DNA of 7,345 bases from Deltaproteobacteria bacterium (GCA_016182705.1 JACPGA010000036.1:1-7345); one strand, 5' to 3'. Shown: positions 1 to 6,840, counted from the stretch's first letter. The notes: generated by a model from the letters alone, not told the origin. Made by a program: numbers and translations.

Positions 1-452
1 CCATAATTAACATCCCTGACCTGCTGAGGTCGGCGGCGGCTGCCGTCGGCCCGGCAAGAGCGCCAGAGCCGCGCGTGGATGTGAAAAAGAGGTCGGTGCT
101 CGTAGCCGAAGACTCCATAACTTCCAGGATGCTCCTGAAGAACATACTCGAGACCGCGGGCTATGCCGTGATGACGGCCGTAGACGGAGTTGACGCATGG
201 ACGCTCGCGAAGACTGAGAAATTCGACATAATCGTCTCTGACGTCGAGATGCCGAGGATGAACGGGTTCGAGCTCACGGCCAGGTTGAGGGCTGATAAGG
301 AATTATCCGAGATACCCGTGGTGCTGGTGACCGCTCTCGAGACCCGTGAGGACCGGGAGCGCGGTATCGACTCCGGCGCTAACGCCTACATGATAAAGAG
401 CAGCTTCAACCAGAATAACCTGCTGGAGATAATTAAAAGGCTTACGCCCTGA
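1..452 (+). CDS. cheA: Chemotaxis histidine kinase CheA, 3' end (CheW-like tail plus receiver domain), partial
   Basis: The reading frame is open from base 3 to the TGA at 450-452, giving 149 residues with no stop, so the gene starts before the window. The first residues (IINIPDLLRSA) look like the last strand and helix of the CheW-like regulatory domain of CheA. An Ala/Pro-rich linker follows (local residues 10-26), then a complete receiver domain (about 30-147): acidic pair E36/D37, phosphoacceptor D80 in SDVEMPRMNG, T110 and K132 in the MIKSSF motif. This CheW-linker-REC order is typical of CheA hybrids in chemosensory operons, where the receiver can act as a phosphate sink or tune kinase output. 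A GTG at base 75 could be mistaken for the start of a free-standing response regulator. The uninterrupted frame upstream and its CheW-like ending argue against that. Placement before cheB supports the call. Confidence 0.85.
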   Translation, partial: IINIPDLLRSAAAAVGPARAPEPRVDVKKRSVLVAEDSITSRMLLKNILETAGYAVMTAVDGVDAWTLAKTEKFDIIVSDVEMPRMNGFELTARLRADKELSEIPVVLVTALETREDRERGIDSGANAYMIKSSFNQNNLLEIIKRLTP

Positions 453-454
453 CG

Positions 455-476
455 GGCGGCCAAAGCCGTCGTTTTT
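455..476 (+). terminator. Possible intrinsic terminator after cheA
   Basis: GGCGGC (455-460) pairs with GCCGTC (465-470) with one G-U pair around a CAAA loop, followed after one G by five T residues (472-476). It starts three bases after the cheA stop. The short stem and T tract make it weak, so it may only reduce read-through into cheB. Confidence 0.45.
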
Positions 477-521
477 AACACAGGGAAGAACGGCAGGGCG
501 ATTTATATTTATTACTGAAAA

Positions 522-564
522 CAAATAAAAGGCCGTTTCGACGGGAATTCGCTCCCGCGCGGCC
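522..564 (-). terminator. Terminator-like compound hairpin reading leftward, in the cheA-cheB gap
   Basis: GGCCG (531-535) pairs with CGGCC (560-564), enclosing a second stem CGGGA (542-546)/TCCCG (553-557). On the - strand the structure is followed by TTTTATTTGTTTT, which is terminator-like. There is no - strand gene entering from cheB. It may stop antisense transcription, be a relic, or simply be structured leader RNA upstream of cheB. Evidence is limited to pairing seen by eye. Confidence 0.25.
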
Positions 565-602
565 CAAGACTATTGAGCGGCAGGGGGCCGGGGCAAACCG
601 AA

Positions 603-1646
603 TTGATAAACATATACATAGTAGACGATTCAGCTGTCGCAAGGCAGCACTTGAAACATATATTCGAGGCAGACTCTTCCATAAAAGTCATCGGAGAGGC
701 GTCGAGCGGTGAAGAGGCTGTCGAATTCGTGAAGGCTGAAAGGCCTGATGTCATAACAATGGACATCAAGATGGCAGGCATGGACGGACACGAGGCCACG
801 AGCCGGATAATGGAGACACACCCCGTCCCCATAGTGATTGTCAGCGCCAATTACAACCGGGACCAGGTAGAGCAGTCTTTCCGGGCCATTGAGGCCGGCG
901 CTCTGGCGATAGTCGAAAAGCCGCCCGGCCTCGGGCACGCGGATTACGAGAGGTCGGCCCGCGAGCTCATAAGCACGGTAAAGCTGATGAGCGAGGTCAG
1001 GGTCGTGAGGCGCTGGCGCAAGAACAGGCGGCTGCCTCTTGCTCCGAAAGAGCCGTTTGACGAGGCAAAAAACATAAAAGCCGTGCTCATGGGAGCCTCG
1101 ACAGGCGGGCCTCCGGTCCTGCAGACCGTGCTCTCCGGCTTCAAGGCTGATTTTCCGGCTCCCATACTTGTAGTTCAGCATATAACAAAGGGCTTTATCG
1201 AAGGCATGATCGAATGGCTCGGGGCGGTGATAAGCCTGCCGATAAGCCTTGCCAGGGACGGCGAAAGGGCCCTCCCGGGCCGGGTCTACTTCGCCCCTGA
1301 CGATTGCCATATGGGCGTGGACGCTACCGGCAGGTTTGTCCTCAGCACGGAGGCGCCGGAGAACGGGATAAAGCCGTCCATCTCCTTTCTTTTCCGTTCA
1401 GCCCTGGAAACCTATGGTGGAGAGGTCGTGGCGGTGCTCCTTACAGGCATGGGAAAGGACGGGGCCGAAGAGATGAAAAAGATAAGGGACATGGGCGGGG
1501 TCACTATAATTCAGGACAAGGAAAGTTCCGTTGTCTACGGTATGCCTGGAGAAGCGGCCAGGCTCGGGGGGGCCGCCTACGTGCTTCCGCCCGAAAGGAT
1601 ACCTTCCAAGATAGAAGGCATCGTCAAGGTGAGGGAAAAGAGATGA
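603..1646 (+). CDS. cheB: Chemotaxis response regulator and protein-glutamate methylesterase/glutamine deamidase CheB
   Basis: CheB removes methyl groups from glutamates of chemoreceptors and deamidates glutamines, opposing CheR; CheA phosphorylation of its receiver activates it. With the TTG at 603 the protein has 347 residues, close to the usual length of about 350, and begins MINIYIVDDSAVARQ. The receiver (about 1-120) has the DDS motif, phosphoacceptor D54 (MDIKMAGMDG), S81 and K106 (VEKPPG). The C-terminal esterase (about 160-345) carries the triad S166 in GASTGGP, H193 in VVQHI and D286 in LTGMGKDGAEE. These numbers nearly match those known for Salmonella CheB (D56, S164, H190, D286). 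The start was chosen because GGGG at 590-593 lies 9 bases ahead and the family begins here. A TTG at 573 in the same frame would add ten residues but has no visible ribosome-binding site. The stop lies 19 bases before the next gene. Confidence 0.95.
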   Translation: MINIYIVDDSAVARQHLKHIFEADSSIKVIGEASSGEEAVEFVKAERPDVITMDIKMAGMDGHEATSRIMETHPVPIVIVSANYNRDQVEQSFRAIEAGALAIVEKPPGLGHADYERSARELISTVKLMSEVRVVRRWRKNRRLPLAPKEPFDEAKNIKAVLMGASTGGPPVLQTVLSGFKADFPAPILVVQHITKGFIEGMIEWLGAVISLPISLARDGERALPGRVYFAPDDCHMGVDATGRFVLSTEAPENGIKPSISFLFRSALETYGGEVVAVLLTGMGKDGAEEMKKIRDMGGVTIIQDKESSVVYGMPGEAARLGGAAYVLPPERIPSKIEGIVKVREKR

Positions 1647-1665
1647 CAGAGACAGTGATAACGGC

Positions 1666-4440
1666 ATGGACGTGAGAGAATTCATACTGGTCGTAGAGGA
1701 CAGTCCGACGCAGGCACGGCAGATCGAGGAGACTTTGGGCCGGGCAGGGTACGCTTCAAAACTGGCGTACAGCGGCCGCGAAGCCCTTGAGGTGCTTGAA
1801 AAAGAAAAGCCTCTTCTGGTGCTGGCTGACATAGTCATGCCGGAGATGGACGGCTTCGAGCTCTGCAAGTCCATGAAAGCCCGGGATTCATTGAAGTCCA
1901 TTCCTGTCATCCTTTTAACCCAGCTTTCCGACCCCAGGGAAGTTGTAAGGGGCATGGAGTGCGGGGCTGACGATTTCGTCGTAAAGCCGTATAACGAGCA
2001 GGCCCTGCTCGCCAGGATAGAAGGCATGCTTTCCATAGGGCAGCCGGCGCGCGCCGGAACAAAGGACGTCACCATAATAGTCGCCGAAGACAGCCCGACG
2101 CAGGCCGAGCAGCTCAAGTTTCTGCTCGAACGCAGGGGTTATTCGGTCCTTCTCGCCTCGAACGGGCAGGAGTGCCTTGACCTGGCCAGCAAGAAGACGC
2201 CCACGCTCATCATCAGCGACGTGGTCATGCCGGTAATGGACGGCTATGAGCTCGCCTACAGGATGAAACAGATCGAGCCGCTCTCTCGCGTGCCGGTCAT
2301 TCTCATAACATCGCTCATGGACAGGAAAGACATCGTCCAGAGGGCGTCTGTCGTGGCGGACGCGTTTTTCACGAAACCATTCGAGGAGCGCTATCTTATC
2401 TCAAAGATAGAGACCCTCCTCAGCTCGGCAAACAGGGAAGGAGACGATTCTTCCAGCATAGAAGTGAGCTTTGCCGGAGAAAGATATACCATAAAGTCCG
2501 GCAAGAAGCAGATACTGACGTTCCTGCTGTCCACTTACGAGAACGCGGTTCAGCAGAACCGGGAGCTTACGGCGACGCAGAAGGAGCTTCAGCTCCTTAA
2601 CGAGAACCTCGAGGAAAGGGTACTGAAGAGGACAAGGCAGCTTCAGGAGTCCGAGGCGAATTACAGAAGGCTCCTTGAGACGAGCGCCGACGCGATAGTA
2701 GTAGCAGGCCGCGACAACACTGTCTTTTTCATGAACAGGGCCGCCGAGGAGCTTTTCGGCGCGAAATACGAAGACATGGAAGGCAAGCAGTTCTTTATCC
2801 TCTTGAGCGGCCTGGGCACGAAGGACGTCGAGGTCCTCAAGGACGGTGGACGGGCATACGCCGAGGCAAGGACAGTGGCCACGACATGGGGAGAAGAGCC
2901 AGCCCTTCTGGCGGCTTTCAGGGAAACGACCAAAAGAAAGCGCATGGAAGAAGAACTCCGGGAAAGCGAGCAGAACTTCCGGGCCCTCTCCGCGAACGAC
3001 GGCATCGCGATAGTCGCTCTTGAAGGTGATTGCAGGGTCATCTACTTCAACAGGCGCCTTGCCGAGATGATAGGATATGCTCCCGGCGAGCTGTTGAAGA
3101 TGAGCTTCGGTGAAATAACGGAGCTTGCCGGCTGTCACGGGCTGAAAGACGCCCTCGATTCCGGCCAGTATTGCCATAATGAGGTCCCGTTCAAGACCTC
3201 CGCCGGAGCGCTGGTGCCGGTTGAAATGGCCGCATCCAAGACGCTCTGGCACGGCCAGAAGGCGGCGATACTGCTGGTGCGCGATATAGCTGAAAGGAAG
3301 AAGCGGGAAGAAGAGCTGCTGAAGGCCAGCAAGCTTGAGTCCCTCGGGACGCTCGCGGGCGGAATAGCCCACGACTTCAACAACCTCCTCACCGCGATAA
3401 TAGGCAACCTGTCGGTTGCAAGGCTCCTGTCGCAGAAAGACGAGAAGGTAGCCAAACCACTCATCGACGCTGACAACGCGGCGCACAGGGCAAAGGACCT
3501 CACAAAGCAGCTGCTCACTTTCTCAAGGGGCGGCCTGCCTGTTAAAATGGCCGTGGACCTGAGCGGCATTATAAGGGAATCGGCGAGTTTTTCGGTCAGG
3601 GGCTCGAATATAAAGTGCAATATTGATATGCCAGGGAGCCTCCCGGCCGTGGAGGCCGACGAGGGGCAGATAAGCCAGGTAATCCACAACCTTCTCATAA
3701 ACGCCGACCAGGCCATGCCGGGCGGTGGCATAATAACGGTATCGACCGCGGTCGTGGAAGGTCAGGATAGAGGCCGCCAAGGCAGGTTTTTGAGGATACA
3801 GGTCTCGGACACAGGCAAGGGCATAAAAGAGGAACACCTCGGCAAGGTCTTTGACCCGTACTTCACAACTAAAAAAGAGGGCTCCGGTCTGGGGCTGGCT
3901 ACCGTCTACTCGATCATCAGGAACCACGACGGTTTTGTCGAGCTTGAAAGCCACAGAGGCAAAGGCACCACATTCAGCATATATCTTCCGGTCACCGGGA
4001 AGCCGCTTCCTGAAAAGGGCGGAAGAGTAGAAGAGGAACTCGAGCGCGGCCATGGCAGAATTCTTGTGATGGACGACGAACATATGGTAAGGGAAGCGGC
4101 TGGAACAATCTTGGAAGAGCTGGGATACGAAGTCGAGTTCGCTGAAAACGGCCATGAGGCGATCGCCAGGTATGGCGACGAGATGAGGGCCGGCAGGCCT
4201 TTTGACGCCGTGATAATGGACCTTACCATACCGGCCGGCATGGGCGGAAAAGAGGCTGTAAGAAGGGTCCTGGAGATAGACGCGGACGCCAGGGTGATAG
4301 TGTCGAGCGGGTACTCCAATGACGATATCATGTCGAATTTCAAGAGTTTCGGTTTCAGCGCCGTCATAGCCAAGCCCTACAGGATAACAGACTTGAGCAG
4401 GACGGTAAAAAGCGTCATGGATGGCCGGAAAAAAGTCTGA
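1666..4440 (+). CDS. Soluble hybrid histidine kinase, REC-REC-PAS-PAS-HisKA-HATPase-REC
   Basis: The 924-residue multidomain kinase has no membrane segment or signal peptide, so it should be cytosolic. Domains in order: REC1 (5-122; D55 in ADIVMPEMDG, K107); REC2 (135-252; D185 in SDVVMPVMDG, K237), which repeats the EDSPTQA opening of REC1 and looks like an internal duplication; a linker with a coiled coil (about 285-330) ending LEERVLKRTRQLQ; PAS1 (331-420, short); PAS2 (433-540); HisKA with phosphoacceptor H569 in GGIAHDFNNLL; HATPase with N-box N675/N679, G1 DTGKGI (715-720), F-box FDPYF (729-733) and G2 GSGLGLA (739-745); REC3 (797-918; D852 in MDLTIPAGMGG, K903). All key phosphotransfer residues appear intact. 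It lies 19 bases after cheB, so the two are probably co-transcribed, and CheA may phosphorylate its N-terminal receivers. The ATG at 1666 lacks a good ribosome-binding site; GTG at 1672 is an alternative. Its output target cannot be told from sequence. Confidence 0.9.
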   Translation: MDVREFILVVEDSPTQARQIEETLGRAGYASKLAYSGREALEVLEKEKPLLVLADIVMPEMDGFELCKSMKARDSLKSIPVILLTQLSDPREVVRGMECGADDFVVKPYNEQALLARIEGMLSIGQPARAGTKDVTIIVAEDSPTQAEQLKFLLERRGYSVLLASNGQECLDLASKKTPTLIISDVVMPVMDGYELAYRMKQIEPLSRVPVILITSLMDRKDIVQRASVVADAFFTKPFEERYLISKIETLLSSANREGDDSSSIEVSFAGERYTIKSGKKQILTFLLSTYENAVQQNRELTATQKELQLLNENLEERVLKRTRQLQESEANYRRLLETSADAIVVAGRDNTVFFMNRAAEELFGAKYEDMEGKQFFILLSGLGTKDVEVLKDGGRAYAEARTVATTWGEEPALLAAFRETTKRKRMEEELRESEQNFRALSANDGIAIVALEGDCRVIYFNRRLAEMIGYAPGELLKMSFGEITELAGCHGLKDALDSGQYCHNEVPFKTSAGALVPVEMAASKTLWHGQKAAILLVRDIAERKKREEELLKASKLESLGTLAGGIAHDFNNLLTAIIGNLSVARLLSQKDEKVAKPLIDADNAAHRAKDLTKQLLTFSRGGLPVKMAVDLSGIIRESASFSVRGSNIKCNIDMPGSLPAVEADEGQISQVIHNLLINADQAMPGGGIITVSTAVVEGQDRGRQGRFLRIQVSDTGKGIKEEHLGKVFDPYFTTKKEGSGLGLATVYSIIRNHDGFVELESHRGKGTTFSIYLPVTGKPLPEKGGRVEEELERGHGRILVMDDEHMVREAAGTILEELGYEVEFAENGHEAIARYGDEMRAGRPFDAVIMDLTIPAGMGGKEAVRRVLEIDADARVIVSSGYSNDDIMSNFKSFGFSAVIAKPYRITDLSRTVKSVMDGRKKV

Positions 4441-4451
4441 GGAGCGCCCTA

Positions 4452-4480
4452 TTGACTTCATGGTAAGATTCTGTTAATAT
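4452..4480 (+). promoter_or_regulatory. Sigma-70-type promoter for the htpX riboswitch leader
   Basis: TTGACT (4452-4457) matches five of six bases of the -35 consensus. TAATAT (4475-4480) matches four of six bases of the -10 consensus. The spacer is exactly 17 bases. Transcription would begin near 4486-4488, at the first paired base of the riboswitch, which supports both calls. It lies 12 bases after the hybrid kinase stop, so htpX is a separate transcription unit. Confidence 0.7.
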
Positions 4481-4487
4481 TTTATGC

Positions 4488-4580
4488 GTAAAGGGGAGTA
4501 GCTTAACAGAGTGTCGCCGTCAGCACGGCCTTGTGGCCCGGCGCCTCTGGTTAGCGAGTCTAACAGCGAGACCTTTACCG
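4488..4580 (+). promoter_or_regulatory. yybP-ykoY-type manganese riboswitch aptamer upstream of htpX
   Basis: Both conserved segments of the yybP-ykoY family are present: AAAGGGGAGTAGCTT (4490-4504) at the 5' side and CGAGACCTTTACCG (4567-4580) at the 3' side. Helix P1 is a perfect 7-base pairing of GTAAAGG (4488-4494) with CCTTTAC (4572-4578). Between them lie an imperfect stem (4501-4511 with 4544-4554), an inner CGCCG/CGGCG stem (4515-4519 with 4538-4542) capped by a GGCC/GGCC hairpin (4527-4538), and a possible GTTAG/CTAAC hairpin (4550-4564). These local pairings compete in part and were drawn by eye. Members of this family bind Mn2+ and usually control manganese exporters or TerC/Alx-type membrane proteins. 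The downstream gene here is htpX. The family call rests on the signature segments and overall layout, without a covariance-model score. Confidence 0.88.
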
Positions 4581-4628
4581 GGGGAATCCATTGTGATGTA
4601 TTTCCGCGGTAAGGGTCTTTTTTATTTT
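4570..4628 (+). terminator. Expression-platform terminator of the riboswitch, exclusive with aptamer P1
   Basis: GACCTTTACCG (4570-4580) pairs over 11 bases (one G-U) with CGGTAAGGGTC (4607-4617). The stem may extend by GGAA/TTCC (4583-4586 with 4602-4605). It is followed by T6-A-T4 (4618-4628), a strong intrinsic terminator. Its 5' arm contains the whole 3' strand of aptamer helix P1 and part of the conserved GAGACCTTT segment. Folding of the metal-bound aptamer would therefore break the terminator, predicting that Mn2+ raises htpX transcription. Confidence 0.85.
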
Positions 4629-4662
4629 CAAAACATTACAGCGCAGGGAGGCTAACTCGAAG

Positions 4663-5505
4663 ATGAACGGGCTCAAGACGGCAGTTCTCATGGTAACTCT
4701 AACTCTCATGCTCGTCGCGGTCGGAGCGGTCATAGGGGGCAGGTCAGGCATGACCATGGCCCTTATAATCGCCTTTGCCATGAACTTCATCAGTTACTGG
4801 TTCAGCGACAAGATAATCCTCAAGATGTACGGCGCCAAGCCCGTGACCGAAGCCGAGGCCCCGGAGCTTTATTCGAGCGTCATGAGGCTTTCAATGGCGG
4901 CGGGGCTCCCCATGCCCAAGGTCTACATAATGGACCAGCCTCAGCCGAACGCTTTTGCCACCGGCAGAAACCCGGCCCACGGCGTCGTGGCAGTGACGAC
5001 CGGCATATTGAAGATACTCAGCAGGGAGGAGCTCGAAGGCGTGCTCGCGCATGAGCTGGCCCATATAAAGCACAGGGACATCCTCGTGGGCACCATAGCC
5101 GCGACCTTTGCAGGAGCCATAAGTTACCTTGCCCAGATGGCCCAGTGGTCGATGCTGTTCGGCGGCAGGTCTGACGACCGCGAGGGGGGCAGCCCCATAG
5201 CCGCGATAGTCATGATGATAGTCGGCCCCATAGCCGCCATGCTGGTGCAGATGGCCATATCCCGCTCAAGGGAGTACAAGGCCGACCAGGGCGGCGCTCA
5301 GATATCAGGGAACCCGATGTATCTGGCGAACGCGCTTCGTAAACTGCACATGGCCTCTCACAGGATCCCGATGAACGCGAACCCGGCAACGAGTCATATG
5401 TTCATCGTGAGCCCGCTTTCAGGAGGGTCGATGATGAAGCTGTTCAGCACGCACCCGCCTATGGAGGAGAGGATAGCCAGGCTCGAGTCCATGCGGCTCG
5501 TCTGA
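4663..5505 (+). CDS. htpX: Membrane zinc metalloprotease HtpX (peptidase family M48)
   Basis: HtpX is an inner-membrane endoprotease that cleaves damaged or misassembled membrane proteins, overlapping in role with FtsH. The 280-residue product is close to the usual 280-295. Two N-terminal hydrophobic segments (about 5-25 and 30-48) precede the catalytic domain; further hydrophobic stretches lie at about 142-160 and 178-198. Zinc ligands are H130 and H134 in the HELAH motif, with E131 as catalytic base, and E204 in SREYKAD as third ligand. The C-terminal [14 protein letters not shown] segment is typical of HtpX. The start ATG is preceded by GGGAGG (4646-4651), 11 bases upstream. The gene has its own promoter and a manganese-riboswitch leader rather than an obvious heat-shock promoter, and ends in a terminator shared with the convergent flagellin gene. 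Confidence 0.95.
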   Translation: MNGLKTAVLMVTLTLMLVAVGAVIGGRSGMTMALIIAFAMNFISYWFSDKIILKMYGAKPVTEAEAPELYSSVMRLSMAAGLPMPKVYIMDQPQPNAFATGRNPAHGVVAVTTGILKILSREELEGVLAHELAHIKHRDILVGTIAATFAGAISYLAQMAQWSMLFGGRSDDREGGSPIAAIVMMIVGPIAAMLVQMAISRSREYKADQGGAQISGNPMYLANALRKLHMASHRIPMNANPATSHMFIVSPLSGGSMMKLFSTHPPMEERIARLESMRLV

Positions 5506-5520
5506 TCCGGACTTGATCTG

Positions 5521-5560
5521 AAATAAAAAAAGGCCGCGAAAGCGGCTTTTTTTTATTTCT
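5521..5560. terminator. Bidirectional intrinsic terminator between htpX and flagellin
   Basis: GCCGC (5533-5537) and GCGGC (5542-5546) pair around a stable GAAA tetraloop. An A-rich tract on the left and T8 (5547-5554) on the right make a near-perfect palindrome that works on either strand. It lies 15 bases after the htpX stop and 32 bases beyond the flagellin stop, so it probably serves both genes. Confidence 0.9.
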
Positions 5561-5592
5561 CAATCCCCGATTCATGGCCCGCCTGCGCCTGA

Positions 5593-6747
5593 TTAACTCA
5601 AGAGCGACAAGACACTGCGCGGCGATGAATTCGCCTGGGCAAGTACCGATGTGCCAGCCTGCACTATTATACTGTTCCTGGAGTACTGGGCGGTCTCGAA
5701 GGCAAAATCAGCGTCGCGGATCCTTGACTCGGCAGCCTGATAATTGGTGAAGGTTCCTTGAAGATTGGCAAGGGCGGATTTCAGCCTGTTGGTCGAGGCC
5801 CCGTAGACGGCCCTCGCGTCGTTTATGGTTTTAAGCGCTGAGCTTATGGCGTCCATAGCGCCACGCGCGGCCGCAGCCGAGGTCAGAGCGTTCGCGCTGA
5901 GGCTGAGCCCCCCGCCGATGTGTTCGGCGTCCTGGGCAGGCGTCACCGTAAAGGTCTGAAATGGGGACGAGTTCATGCCTATGCTGATGTCATTGCCGGT
6001 CCCCGCCGTGGTGCTTACAAGCCTCAGGCTGTAAGCCCCGGGACCTCCCGCGACCGACGCTGATACGCCATTATCCGCTGAGGTCATATTGATCAGGCTG
6101 ACGAGCTGGTTCAGGGAGCCTGCCGTAAGTGAACCGCCTCCGCCATTGAACGCTATGGTACCCCCGCCGCTTACCGCTGGGTCGGCTACGGTCTCCACGG
6201 AGAGCATCTCATGGGCTGTTGTGGGTATATCCGTGGCTCCGGCGGCTATCAGCGAGTTCATGGATATGGAGAGCTGGTCGTTGATGCTGTTTTTGAAACC
6301 GGCATGGATTGTCAGGGCCGCGTTCGTTCCGTTCAGCAGTTTGAAGCCGCCGAACTCGGTTGTGTTGGCTATCCTGTCCACTTCCTCGATGAGTTTGTTG
6401 TATTCATTATTATAATAGGACCTGCCGGTCTGGTCGAGCGCGCCCTGCGCGGCCCCGGCGGCAAGTTCGCCCATCCTGATCACGAGATTGGTTATCTGCT
6501 CCGTGGCCTTGTCCGCAACCTCGAGCGCGCTGAAGCCATCGTTGATGTTCCTCATGGCGGCCTGGATCATCCTGGACTTCACCCTCAACGAATCAGCTCT
6601 CGAAAGTCCTGCGGCGTCATCGGCGGCGCTGTTGACGCGGAGCCCCGATGAGAGCCTTTGCACGCTTACCTTGAGGCGTGAGTTAGCCGCGTAGAGGTTC
6701 TGTTGCGCTGTTATCGAGGTTGTGTTCGTATTGATTACGAGCGGCAT
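5593..6747 (-). CDS. fliC: Flagellin, main filament subunit
   Basis: Flagellin is exported by the flagellar type III apparatus and polymerises into the filament. The 384-residue product has the conserved N-terminal D0/D1 region (about 1-140: INTNTTSITAQQNL, RLSSGLRVNSAADDAAGL, NINDGF, and EFGGFKLLNG). A short variable middle (about 165-285) includes a stretch resembling the flagellin IN motif (about 197-257). The C-terminal D1/D0 region (about 290-384) contains ESRIRDADFAFE and ends VLSLLS. There is no cysteine. The ATG at 6747 was chosen because flagellins begin at this MPLVINTN position and AGGGATGG lies just upstream. A frame-compatible ATG at 6780 would add eleven residues (MPVFFAGMVGA), has no ribosome-binding site and lies inside a leader hairpin. 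In the D1 segment equivalent to the TLR5-binding site, R91, E94 and L95 are kept but the second arginine is G93. Confidence 0.95.
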   Translation of the reverse strand: MPLVINTNTTSITAQQNLYAANSRLKVSVQRLSSGLRVNSAADDAAGLSRADSLRVKSRMIQAAMRNINDGFSALEVADKATEQITNLVIRMGELAAGAAQGALDQTGRSYYNNEYNKLIEEVDRIANTTEFGGFKLLNGTNAALTIHAGFKNSINDQLSISMNSLIAAGATDIPTTAHEMLSVETVADPAVSGGGTIAFNGGGGSLTAGSLNQLVSLINMTSADNGVSASVAGGPGAYSLRLVSTTAGTGNDISIGMNSSPFQTFTVTPAQDAEHIGGGLSLSANALTSAAAARGAMDAISSALKTINDARAVYGASTNRLKSALANLQGTFTNYQAAESRIRDADFAFETAQYSRNSIIVQAGTSVLAQANSSPRSVLSLLS

Positions 6748-6755
6748 TGCACCTA

Positions 6756-6788
6756 CCATCCCTGCGAAAAAAACCGGCATCCATGCCG
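6756..6788 (-). promoter_or_regulatory. Candidate CsrA-binding region in the flagellin leader (two GGA motifs)
   Basis: Reading the - strand, a hairpin CGGCA-TGGA-TGCCG (6787-6774 region) presents GGA at 6782-6780 in its loop. A second motif, CAGGGATGG (6764-6756), matches the CARGGAUG core known for CsrA and overlaps the likely flagellin ribosome-binding site, ending nine bases before the start codon. One GGA in a hairpin loop plus one at the ribosome-binding site is the arrangement known from the Bacillus subtilis hag leader, where CsrA represses translation and FliW relieves it. Neither csrA nor fliW is in the window, so regulation is inferred. Confidence 0.5.
6767..6788 (-). terminator. 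Terminator-like hairpin inside the flagellin 5' leader
   Basis: On the - strand CGGCAT (6788-6783) pairs with ATGCCG (6780-6775), followed after one G by T7 (6773-6767), about 20 bases before the start codon. A perfect complement to its 3' half and T tract lies upstream in the same leader at 6825-6816 (AAAAACCGGC against GCCGGTTTTT), so a competing antiterminator pairing is possible. The stem is short; it may work mainly as a protein-binding or mRNA-stabilising hairpin. Confidence 0.4.
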
Positions 6789-6840
6789 TATGCTTTTCAG
6801 TTATGTTCTTTTCGGGCCGGTTTTTCAGCCCGCTCTATTG

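Noticed and set aside
75..452. Free-standing single-domain response regulator starting at the GTG at 75
   Set aside because: The frame is open back to the window edge, and the upstream residues resemble the end of a CheA CheW-like domain plus linker, so this is the receiver tail of CheA.
2401..3486. Long - strand open frames opposite the hybrid kinase, cheB and flagellin
   Set aside because: They are antisense shadows of GC-rich coding genes. The + strand (or flagellin) frames carry conserved domains and motifs, and the shadows carry none.
4490..4580. tRNA or other small stable RNA gene in the htpX leader
   Set aside because: There is no cloverleaf, anticodon arm or CCA end. The conserved segments and the overlapping terminator fit a riboswitch.
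6748..6780. Flagellin start at the ATG at 6780, giving an N-terminal MPVFFAGMVGA extension
   Set aside because: Flagellins are exported with the N-terminus beginning at the MPLVINTN position. The upstream ATG lacks a ribosome-binding site and lies in the leader hairpin.
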